18,767 bases of DNA from NCBI GenBank assembly GCA_027596945.1, contig JADGJH010000429.1:1-18767 (forward strand), given 5' to 3'. Each line of letters begins with the position of its first letter. The first letter of the stretch is position 1. This document shows, piece by piece, positions 9,116 to 18,750 of the stretch. Source of the stretch: Physocladia obscura (lineage: Eukaryota; Chytridiomycota; Chytridiomycetes; Chytridiales; Chytriomycetaceae). Position numbers and translations under genes: made by a program. The notes under the pieces were generated by a model. The model made no database searches. It was not told where the DNA came from and was given only the letters and a program-made list of their open reading frames with translations.

Positions 9116-10151
9116 TTAAGACGGCACAAAACAATTTTTGGGTTTTTTATTTATTATTTTGCAATTTTCTCTCTTCCATTTTCCCTTCCAAATCAACCGT
9201 ATAACATTGTTCTTGATGTCAGGGTTGTAATGAACTAAAATTATTGGATCTAATAAGTTACTAAAAATTATTAGAATAGCACAAATGCAATCAAATTCAG
9301 CAGTTGGAACATTTCTGGTAACCAACGAGTACATTGTCACTAAATAATTCAAGGGATTAAAGTAAACACTTTAAATTTTAAATCTTACTGGTAAAATACG
9401 GGCTCCACAATGATTTATCTTCAAGAACTTTTGAAATTATAACTACTGGATGGGATGAAGTTTGCTCAATGGCACACAATTTGCTTGATCTACGTGCACT
9501 TTTTGATACTCTTGTAGAAATTGAAACTTTTTCTGGCTCTAAGAATCCATTTGTTTCTATCAGTACTTTTTTAAGCTCCACCGCCGTGCTCTTCGCCTTC
9601 AAGAAAATTGCTGTGTATGTAAAAATAATAACCAGTATCGGCAGGCAGATAATGATAAGAGTTAACATTAAAATTATTTTTGCCCTGTCTAACGTGCGGT
9701 CCAATCAATAGCACAATAGACTCCACTGGGTTGGAGTATATACTTAGAATTTAGGATAAAAGGTGGACATGCAAAAAAAATTGTAGCAGCTCCACAACAG
9801 AGAGAATATATTGTGCTCATTGGATGGCGCGGAATTTTAATATTGTGTACGATTGCTGCATATCGACAAATTACCAATCCAAGAAAAATCGTCAAGTTGT
9901 TTGCTATACGATAGAGATTGAAGAAGCCGTCAATGGAACAGCTCCAGCCATCTTCACCTTTAATGCTAATAAATTTGAGCTGTAATACTGTTCCTAAAGC
10001 TGCTGCCGAGGTGACCCAGTCAGTCATACACATGGAGAACGCGAGATAAGTTGTTGCCGATAAACTTTCAATTCCATTCATTGAGCTGATGATTACGATC
10101 ATGTTTAGAGGCACTCAAGATGCAATAGATTGACAAAAAGGTATTTGTCAT
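9116..10151 (-). pseudogene. Broken 7TM receptor, copy 2 of the tandem array
   Basis: This copy aligns with both flanking receptors along its length but is disrupted. The ATG at 10151 opens a frame matching the others' N-terminus, which is lost in TM1 near 10110, where about 11 nt are missing relative to the paralogs. The second frame runs from there through TM2, CRY and the loop-2 Cys until a TAG at about 9690. A net 1-nt loss there shifts TM5 and the third loop to another frame, open at 9704-9378. TM6 is almost absent: about 16 residues are missing before the WSPYF block near 9410. The shared intron is kept (9388-9340, 49 nt, GTAAGA...TTTAG, phase 1), as is TM7. The paralog stop position after LIW-x-GK is lost, so the frame reads on to 9116 and overlaps the next gene's start region. 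Two independent frame changes plus the TM6 loss argue against a simple sequencing error. Confidence 0.8.
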
Positions 10152-10182
10152 TTTCAAAAATCTGGTTAATAATAATTTTTTA

Positions 10183-11319
10183 TTATTTTCCTCTCCATAT
10201 CAAACTTTTCACATTGTTATTGATCTCCGAATTGTAATAAACCAAGACTATTGGATCTGCCAAGTCATTCAAAACAATAAGCATTGCGCAAATGAAATCA
10301 AACTCAGGAGATGATGTATAACCTGTTATCAATGACTGCAGGATCACTTTGGAAATTTGGAAGGATTAATAGTGAGTTTGAATTTGAATTTCACAAAACT
10401 TACTTGAAAAATACGGACTCCACGTCATTAGAAACAATCCCACAATAATTAAACTCTGCTTTAAAAGCTTATTCTGATCTTCATCGAGCGATTTAGTGAC
10501 AGCTGTTTCAGGGCGGACCTCTTCATTTGCTGCTGATGCGGAGAGTCTGGCGAATTTGGACTGTCCGGGAATACGAGTTGATATTCGTGCAGAGCAAGGT
10601 TCATAAATTGAAGCTGCACGAGATTTGCTTGACGGCCCAGCTATTGAAGTTCTACCACCAGCAGTTGAGGGTCTCTCTGTATCCAAAAGGCCATCCGTTT
10701 CAATCAATACACTTTTCAATTCCAGAGCTGTCTTTCTTGCTTTCAAAAAAATAGCAGTATATACGAATAAAATGAACAATATTGGCAGGCATATAACAAC
10801 GAGCGTAATTCCGACAACGATTTTAGTAGAATCGCTTTTTGCAGTCCAGTCAATTGAACAGTAAACTCCGCTGGGCTGAAGATGATATGAAGATTTAAGC
10901 ACGAAAGGCAGGCATCCGAGCAAAATTGTGAGAACTCCACAGCCAAGTGAGTATATCGTACAAATTGGATCACGAGAAATTTGAATACTATGAACGATTG
11001 CATAATATCGACATATTGTTAAACCAAAAACAATTGTGAGGTTATTTGCTATACTGTAAAGATTAAAAAAGCCGTCAATTGAGCAGATCCAGCTATTTGC
11101 AGCCACTTCTTTGATGAATTGTATTTCTAAAACGGTGATGAAAGCAGAAGTTGAGTTTATGACATCGGTCAAGCACATGCAAAAGGCAAGATACGTTGTT
11201 GGCGAAAATCTGTCCATATCGCCAATGGAACTTGCCACGACAACAAAATTTGCCATTGCTGCAATTCCACTAGCTACGCTGTACAACACAGGAAATACAA
11301 GTTGCTTCTCGATGATCAT
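10183..11319 (-). CDS. Rhodopsin-like (family A-like) 7TM receptor, copy 1
   Basis: Exons 11319-10404 and 10346-10183 flank a 57-nt phase-1 intron (donor GTAAGT, acceptor CCAAAG), giving 359 residues. The second exon is short and carries TM7. Approximate helices: 9-31, 42-66, 78-110, 121-141, 165-192, 284-305 and 319-343. Key residues are Cys79 at the top of TM3 and Cys154 in loop 2 (the likely family A disulfide), CRY at 103-105, TWSP at 299-302 and NDLADP at 332-337 before a Tyr pair. The third cytoplasmic loop is about 90 residues and Ser/Arg-rich, a likely phosphorylation and coupling region. The cytoplasmic tail is only about 16 residues. The start lies 44 nt after the ALC1 stop on the same strand, leaving almost no room for its own promoter outside ALC1 coding sequence. 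The ligand is unknown. Confidence 0.85.
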
Positions 11320-11363
11320 ACTTTCTGAAAATCTTTATAAAAATTAAATTAAATTTTTTCATG

Positions 11364-14300
11364 TCAAACCGACTCAATCAATTCATCAGCATGAATAATC
11401 ACTGCCCTGCCTGTATAGCCATCCATCATGTCGTCTTTTGCAATTTTATTCTCAACGACAACCAAATTAACTCTTTCTGGATCCCATACATTCAGCACAA
11501 GTCCCCCGTCACCTTCAATCTTTTCTTTGATTTTATCCTCCACAGTTCGATCTGTAATGCCAAAAATGAAAACAACTTTTCGCGACGAAATATCGAAAGA
11601 TGTAAGCGATGATGTTGATTCAGCTACTCGAATTTGCTCTTCAAAAAAAGATCCCGGTTTGTCTTCCTTCATTTTCTTCAACTCCAATGTGCTTTTTTCG
11701 CCATCCGGTTTTGAATTGCTTTGTGCATCTGAGATAGTTCGTTTCATCTGCAGAGGATGTTGATTCGTAAGTCGCGATTGATACAACTGTTGGCTTGCAG
11801 ATGCCGAGGATGATGAGGGTAGATGGTTGTTGAATGGGTAATTGGTTTTTGAATGATTATGCGAGGGCTGATGACGTTTGAAATAATATAGAAAAGTTTT
11901 AACGTGTTGCGCAGGTAACGCTTTCCGAATAATTCGTTCAGTTTTATACCAATCGAATCCTGGTGTTGCTTGGCCAAACCTCGGAAGATGAACGGATGCT
12001 ATTTTATACATTAAAATTTTTAGAACAATAAAATAAAAATCTTACCGCCAGACATTTTTGCAGCTCTACCAGCTTTCACAAGCCCAACTTCCAAATCTGA
12101 AAATTGAATACTTCCTAAAGAGCCATCACGGTGACGCTTTTGCGCTACTATGAGACAAACATGAATTTCACCACCAGATTTAACTTTGACAGTATGTGGC
12201 ATTAAATGTGCAGACCCAAGTTGAAGATTTTTTACTTCGCATGATGTAATATAATAATTCTCTATTAGTGGATCCATTTTGCTGAGAACTGCAAAAACTC
12301 CTTTCGCTGGCCAATTTCCAGAATCATCGACAACGCTGTGAAAGTTGGGGAAATTATTAAACAAAAACTGTAAATTGCATTGGAACTGAACTGTATAACA
12401 ATTCCCGTCTCGTTATTTGCCACAAATGGCTCCGTTATCGATCCGTTTTTGAGTATGAAATATGTTGAATCATCATTTGCAGCTGAATATCCGTCCGATT
12501 CATTATCATCATTGTCACTAACATTATCTTGGATACTTGAGGTTTCGGGCAAATCATCGGAAAGTGCATATGATTCATAGCCCATTTTCACCCAACTTTC
12601 TCGTAACTTCGTTTCTTTTTTTTCCTTCGCAGCAGCAATTCGTTGAGCCTGCTGGATTCGCCGGTTTTCCATAAAAGAATCAACGCCCTTCAAATTCCGT
12701 CTTGTTAAAAAAAATAATTTAAAATAATTCACACAAATACCTCTGTTTCAACAGAACCAATCATCTCATTTTTTAGCTGCAAAAATGCCTCTTCATCTTT
12801 CTTGTAGTCTGTGCCTTCATAAAGATATATCGATGCGGCTTCACCAATGTCAACATTCTCCGCATCCACTGTGACACCGACTACGGTATCTTTAAGAAAC
12901 TGCTTTACAAGCGCTCCCGCTTTTGCAGACATATCATCAACTGTGTTCGCAGCAAGAAGCCCTGCCATGCCAAAGCGCAAAATTGAAATTATGTTTTTCG
13001 GGGTTTTCAAATCGTCTGTTTGTGCCAAATTTTCTGAAGTTGAAGCTGTAACCTTGTCACTTAAGCTTTGCTTCGCAAGAGCGCGCTTGTAGATTACTTC
13101 TTCAACTGACCCTTCAGTCAATAATCTGATAACACGAACTTGCTTCGTTTGACCAATGCGATGAGCTCGTGCCTTATTTGGAATATGAGATAATGTTAGC
13201 CAGAAAAAATTTCTTCCAATTACCGCAGCCTGTAAATCCATCATCGGATTGAAGTCACTGTCTACAAAAATGACAGTATCTGCGCTCGTAAGATTTAATC
13301 CAACGCCGCCGGCGCGAGTGCTGAGGAGGAATACAAAATAGTCGTTTGTCGTACTGAAGTTTGTCACAGCAGCGTTCCGTTCTTCTCCACGAATAGAACC
13401 ATCCAAGCGAACATGTGTGTACGATTTATAAGTCAAGTAATCTTGAACTGGCAACAAATTAGATCACAACTCGAATTAAAGCAAGAGTACAAACGTATGT
13501 CAAGCATATATGTCATCTGAGAGAAGATCTATAGATAATTTTTGAAGTTTAAATTTGAGCACAACTCACAGAAACTTAAAATACCCAACCAAAACTCTAT
13601 GTCCATTTTTGTGCAGATCACCCAAAAGGCAATCTAGGACTTCCATTTTTCCAGAAGCATGAAATAAGTGATCCCCTGCCTCAAATGGTTCCGGCTCAAT
13701 CCCATCTGAAACAAATTATCAATATGATTAGAAATCAGCGTTACTCATCAACTGACCAAACAGGTATGGATGGTTGCAGCACTTTCGCAATTGCATCAGA
13801 ACTGAAATAAAAATTCAAATCAAGTCTATGGCTTTGAAAAACAGTCAACAAACTGTTCATTAGCCCAGTCTTCTTTCCAGATTCGAATGCAGACATATCC
13901 TTTGTTAATATGGATTTGTAAAGAGTTTTTTGTACCTTGCTCATTGCTGTGGGGAAAAAATTAATTCAAAGTTTTGATATAAAAAACCAACTAAACGTGT
14001 GTAAAGAACTGTCTCCTTCATTGGTGGCAAAGTCAAAACTATTTCTTTGACTCTTCTCAACATGAACGGTTTGATCAATTCATTCAATTTTTTCAACGAC
14101 GCATCATTATTTGCAGCGCCTTTCACAGAGCCATATAAGCGAGTCAAAACGAAATTATCTTTGTTTGCACCAAAAACAGAAGGACATGCAAACGACAACA
14201 AAGATTCGAGCTCATTGAGATCATTTTGTACAGGTGTTCCAGTCAACAAAAGTTTGAATGGCGAAGGTGATAATTGGAGTAGACTTTTATGGAGAATAGA

Positions 14301-15174
14301 CGAACGATTTTTCAGGCGATGTGCTTCCTATGATCGACAAAAATAAATACGAAAGAAAAATAAATAAAATAAAAAACTCACATCAACAACCAATATTTGC
14401 CATTTAAATTGCTGCAAATATTCGATGTCATTACATACCGTTTCGTATGTGACGAGAAGAACATCAAATTGAACCTAAAATTGATTCAGCATAATCGTGA
14501 CGTTTGAAATAAAGAACCACACCTCATTTTCAAATTGCTGCTTTAATTCTGCCCGTTCTTCTTTTGTGCCATGATATTTAACGACATTGAGAATTGATGG
14601 TCCCGCGGCGAACTTTGCGAATTCGTCCTTCCAATTCTGCAAAAGGCTCAAAGGAACAACAATCAAGAATTTGGCTCGGGCAGACTGAGACATGCGATGT
14701 TTTTGATAAAGAAGAAACGCGATTGTTTGAATTGTCTTGCCAAGTCCCATTTCATCAGCTGTTCGAACTGGTTAGCAGCGACAAGCATAAGAGCACAAAA
14801 CACAACAAACCAAGAATTCCGCCACCAACACCTGCATGGAATACAGATTGCATCCAATTAACCCCGATTTTCTAAGGATGTATGGAACGGTGAGGCAAAA
14901 TTGAAAAGGTTAATCAAAGCAATGAAAAATTCAAGATTCTTGCCTGGTAACTGCGCAGCTCTATGTCCGACCCCAGCAATCCACTCAGATTCAAGTCCGC
15001 ACTGGTTGAATTTGCTAGAATACGTGCGGTGGCTAGTTCGACTCTGGCTGCGAACGCACCCTCGTCAAATCCGCCAAGCTGATTATCGGGACTGTCGCTT
15101 TCACTGTTGGTGCTCTGCTCTGCGCCGCTTTCTGACTCGTTGAAATCGTCGTCAATTTCGTCAACTTTGGGCAT
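11364..15174 (-). CDS. ALC1/CHD1L-type Snf2 ATPase with macro and C-terminal BRCT domains
   Basis: Fourteen exons: 15174-14944, 14871-14811, 14758-14523, 14474-14382, 14327-13997, 13946-13854, 13801-13757, 13705-13590, 13528-13495, 13447-13224, 13172-12741, 12687-12392, 12335-12046, 11998-11364. They total 3117 nt, 1038 residues. An acidic N-terminus precedes LRSYQ (73-77). Motif I is DEMGLGKT (99-106), the DEAH box is at 207-210 (split by intron 4), TGTPVQN at 236-242, [11 protein letters not shown] at 456-466 and ARAHRIGQ at 489-496. A basic/helical linker (about 640-665) leads to a macro domain (about 708-868) with VDDSGNW (733-739) and VHLPRFG (830-836), both matching the human ALC1 macro domain. 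A Ser/His/Asn-rich linker leads to a BRCT-like fold (about 966-1037), which human ALC1 lacks. ALC1 is a PAR-activated nucleosome remodeler in DNA repair; this role is inferred by homology. Least certain are the ends of introns 5, 8 and 11. Intron 1 is GC-AG. Confidence 0.88.
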
Positions 15175-15384
15175 CTTTTTGTTGAAATCATGTCTGATTC
15201 AGCGGACAAAAATGAGGATAAAATTCAATTCAAACTGCTCATATCACTAGCTCCAAAGTAGTAGTTGGCTTTCCGGAATCGAGGTCATAGTTTTTGCGAC
15301 TTTTCTGTCCGAAACCTTGGAAATTTAAACCTCAGTTACAACACTCTTCATACTTTCCAAGTGAAAATTTTTCTAATAAAGCAG
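15175..15384. other. Intergenic region between ALC1 and the LINE remnant
   Basis: About 210 nt upstream of the ALC1 start that must contain at least part of its promoter, unless the LINE insertion displaced it. No TATA-like or other element could be assigned with confidence. Confidence 0.4.
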
Positions 15385-15405
15385 TGACTTTGACTTTGGA
15401 CCGAA

Positions 15406-15946
15406 ATGCGCTGTAATACTCTTCTAGACACAACGAGAAAGATCATAAGCCTAGCAATCAAAAATATACTAACCAAAATCATTGATGAAAATAATATACT
15501 CACAAGAAAAAACTATGGTTTTTGTACTGGAAAAAGCTGCTCAGGCCTTCGCATAAAAATTTGCATTGAACCTGCCTCAAATTTCAACAAACCAATATAT
15601 ATGGCTGTCCTTGACATTCAAAAAGATTTTGACACAGTCTCATTTGAACTAATAGAACTCTTCCTGAAAAAAATTAAAGCTCCAACAAAGATAATAAAAT
15701 TAATAAAAACACTTCCTTTAGAAAAAATTACAAATAAACACTCCCCATGGTTTCACTGATGAATTTGCACAAACTAGAGGAATACCTCAAGGAGATGCCC
15801 TATCTCCACTATTATGGACAATCTTATATGACCCACTCCTGAAAGAACTTGAAAGAAATATAAAAAAATATACAATTGACAACACAACTTCCATCCCAAC
15901 AGTTGCTTTTGCTGATGACCTAACCAACATTAGTGAAACAAAATAG
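15406..15946 (+). pseudogene. LINE reverse transcriptase core, frameshifted
   Basis: The first frame (15406-15759) carries NYGF and the catalytic-aspartate segment VLDIQKDFDTV (about 15607-15639), where most LINEs have KAFD. Near 15740 the frame changes, and the second frame continues with GIPQGDALSP (about 15778-15808) and FADDL (about 15908-15922), the motif holding the two catalytic aspartates. Catalytic residues are therefore still present, but on two frames. The apparent ATG at 15406 lies inside the domain and is probably not a native start. Downstream, a third frame holds a thumb-like segment with FSKMSINTK (about 15990-16016). Not functional as read. Confidence 0.8.
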
Positions 15947-16959
15947 AACTACAAAAACAAATAGATATCACCACAAGCTTCCTAGAATTCAGCAAAATGT
16001 CAATAAACACAAAAAGATCAGAAATAATTTGCAATCTGCGGAAAACAGATCAAAATTTCCCACCACAAAATCATTCAAAATAAAAGAAGAATATATAGAA
16101 ACAATAAAAGCAAAACATGAAAATGGATAGCATCCTAGGGGTATTCTAGACCCTAAATGGTAATTCTCAGTCAACAATAAATGACACAATAAGCAAACTT
16201 GCTGCAACAACACTAAAAATTAAAGAAAAATACATTCCTGGCCAAATCACCACAAATATAATAAGCACAGCAATAATCACACAGATAAAATACAAACTAC
16301 AACTCTCACTGATCCCACAAACAAAAACAGAAATAATCAATAAAATTGCAAGGAACATATGCAAAATAAAAATTACCTAACAACACAAACAACCACCTAC
16401 TCTATGACCAAAGAATACAAGTAAATCTACTTGACATCAGCTAACCCATCCTACAACAACTGATGACTGACTTCTCCACATGGATGGTAACAGAAAGTTC
16501 CAACATACTCATCAACCTTGTTGAACAAGTGACCAAAAAAATGACGTTACCAATCAACATTATAGAAAAACCATCCATCATATCCAGTAGAAAGGCCTGC
16601 AAAAGCTACCTACTATTTCTAATAACATTCAAAAAATGGAAATAAATTATAAACTTCCTATCTATTCAGAAAATACAAGAAACTCAAACATCTTACACCT
16701 AATGTAACCAAACAACTACCTCCTACACCACAAAATTGTAACAAAATACAAATGCACTAATTGGGAAGACACCATCACCAATCATGCAAAAACACACATG
16801 TTATCCTTTTCAGAATTTGCAACAAACACCAAAAAACAAGACCTAATAACACTAACATCCACCCCAGAATGGTACAAAGCCATCCAAAAAACATTAACTA
16901 ACAACTAATCAAATGATATCATGAACCCATACTTAGAAATAGAAAAGAACATCAAAAAT

Positions 16960-17260
16960 TTAATCACATGGGAAAAAATTCTAGCTTCCTCAAAAGGATC
17001 CCAAACAGTAACTGAAACTTGGACAAATGGATCAAAAACAAACCCAGGCTTAACAAGCACAGCAATTTTCTCACAAAACAACCAAAAAATAGAGGATCAT
17101 ATTGAACCATTTAAATTTAAATATAACAATAAATCATAATACAAAGCAGAAATTCTAACAATTAATGCTGCACTGCATAAAATACCAAATTACACAACAT
17201 AAAAATCTTCACAGACTCTGAATCATCTATCAAAAATATCAAAAAAGTCAATAAATTTTT
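16960..17260 (+). pseudogene. LINE RNase H-like domain, frameshifted
   Basis: A first frame contains WTNGSKT (about 17020-17040), corresponding to the TDGS segment of RNase H but with Asn in place of the first catalytic Asp. It is followed by KAEILTINAAL (about 17144-17176), which holds the catalytic Glu. A frame change then leads to IFTDSESSIK (about 17204-17233), which holds a further catalytic Asp. In-frame stops interrupt the domain, and the Asp-to-Asn change alone would impair catalysis. The position downstream of the RT fits LINE clades with an RNase H domain. Confidence 0.65.
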
Positions 17261-18333
17261 GTACATATCTTAAAAACAAATGATGTAGCAGCAGTCATTG
17301 GAATAAATGAACAGCTAAAAAAAATACAAGTGAACAACAATCAAAACTTAGATGATATTCTTCAACACATTAAATCACACCAAAAAACAAAAACCCTAAA
17401 TGATGAATGCAATGAAATTGCAAATAAAGTACACAAACCTAGAAAAAGCATTAACAATATCAAACACAGAAATCAACACAGAAATAATCCTCCCTAGACT
17501 TCAAAATAAATACCTGGACAAATACCCATTCACACATATAAAATACATTTTCAGAATGGAACAAAACAAAAAACTTGCAACATACTAAAGAAAACACACA
17601 ACTATGACATTGATACCAACAAAACAATAAATAGCATTTTCTTCTCACAAAAAAAAAATTGGCTGGACTAAACATACCTAGAAATGCACACATTTATAAT
17701 AAATATCCTGAACAGAAATCTACAGACACTGGATAAATTAAAAATATACAAAATAGCCAAAAAAAGATACTTGCCCAAGAGCAAAACTCAATCAGAAAAT
17801 TTTGATCACATATGGAACTGTCCTGAAACAACTAAAACCAAAAAACATAAATGAAATAACAAACACCACACTGAAACAACTTGCAGAAAAAACAGAAGAA
17901 AAAAATGTCAAAAACACAACACTACAAAAAATCATAAACATCAATGAAATATAAAATAAACAATATCAATCACAACTTGCAAGAAGAATAATAACAAAAA
18001 CAATCATAGAAAAACTTACAACAGCCAAAATAGATTAAAAAAATACATAAGCTGTGCTAAACACACATGGATATCAAAAATACAAAATGAATGAGAAAAC
18101 CAAAATCAAATAATACAAAAAAAACAAAAAAGAATATATATTCAACAAAAAAATTCCTAAAAATAAATACATCACAAACAAAATAACAATCAAAATATCT
18201 ATCCAGCCAAAAATCTTCATAAAAATTAAAATACCAAATAACTCTCCCCCCATCATCCTATTTGCACTTTCCTTCAACTCTCTTGCTGTTTTTCAAGCTT
18301 CTTTTCTTTCAACTATAGCTCTCTTTGTGGTAT

Positions 18334-18670
18334 TCATTTTTCAATTGCAATTTGTTGTGCTTCATGAAGTGATTGGAAGTCATACACAACATCATTCCTC
18401 ACAATTGATTCAGGATTTGCAGGGACCCTTGATGGATCAGCAATTGATTTTATATATTCAAAGACCTGAATGATAGAAGATACAGTTGGTGAGATGCTTT
18501 CTGGTTGTGCTGCATTGAGTTTTGCACTGGAGATTAAAATTTTCTTGCAAGTTTCACAAAAAGCAGAGTGAACATTTTTTAGTGAGAGAATCAAAAAGAT
18601 TCCCAGTGGGCAAAGTTAACTTGGGACAGTGAAGTGAAATATTTTCTTGAGCTGTGTCTTACATGGCGAA
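18334..18670 (-). pseudogene. Orphan coding-like fragment, unrecognised
   Basis: The minus strand at 18594-18334 has an 86-codon frame ending in a TGA-type stop. It contains a CETCKK segment and a helical-looking stretch through DVVYDF and HEAQQ. Its apparent start is TTG. In another frame just upstream (about 18663-18600), a coding-like stretch with HCPKLTLPTGNLFD seems to run into it, so one frameshift probably separates two parts of a protein. No family was recognised. It lies beyond the LINE 3' end and at the window edge, so it could be the 3' end of a neighbouring gene, an intron-split exon, or another mobile-element protein. Confidence 0.3.
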
Positions 18671-18726
18671 GTCTTTCTTTTTGTTCTAAAGCGAAGCAAA
18701 GTTTTTAATAAAGAATTCTCTGTTTA

Positions 18727-18750
18727 TTTTAATTTCAATAACTCTGAATT
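18727..18750. repeat. Short inverted repeat near window end
   Basis: AACTCT and AGAGTT form a 6-bp perfect inverted repeat separated by 8 AT-rich bases close to the end of the window. It is too short to assign a function; a chance hairpin is likely. Confidence 0.3.

Larger units (their letters stand above)
15385..18250 (+). mobile_element. 5'-truncated, decayed LINE (RT + RNase H)
   Basis: A plus-strand non-LTR retrotransposon remnant with reverse transcriptase, then an RNase H-like block, then a C-terminal block containing DHIWNCP (about 17803-17825), the kind of Cys/His motif found near LINE ends. Frames are broken by many stops and indels. The first recognisable sequence is the start of the RT domain (LLDTTRK, about 15421), so any endonuclease and ORF1 are missing, as expected from 5' truncation during target-primed integration. 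The strand is extremely A-rich and G-poor. Both ends are approximate; neither a clear poly(A) tail nor a target-site duplication could be fixed by eye. The clade is not determined; an RNase H domain would fit Tad1-, I- or R1-like groups. Confidence 0.8.

Noticed and set aside
7993..11319. Receptors as microbial or animal-type opsins
   Set aside because: No Schiff-base lysine is present in TM7, while the CRY motif, the TM3-loop 2 cysteine pair and the long third loop point to a non-opsin family A-like receptor.
11428..11763. 111-codon plus-strand frame
   Set aside because: It is antisense to the BRCT and linker coding region of ALC1 exon 14, which has clear family support on the minus strand.
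12701..12732. Alternative 32-nt version of ALC1 intron 11 (GTGAAT to AACAAG)
   Set aside because: It is frame-compatible but shorter than any other intron here. The 53-nt version (12740-12688) fits the 47-72 nt range of the gene's other introns.
13987..13996. Alternative donor for ALC1 intron 5 (G|GTTTTT at 13987)
   Set aside because: It also gives the right phase, but adds two residues between the LYT and MSKVQ segments compared with human ALC1. The GTTTAG donor at 13996 gives an equal-length alignment. It remains possible.
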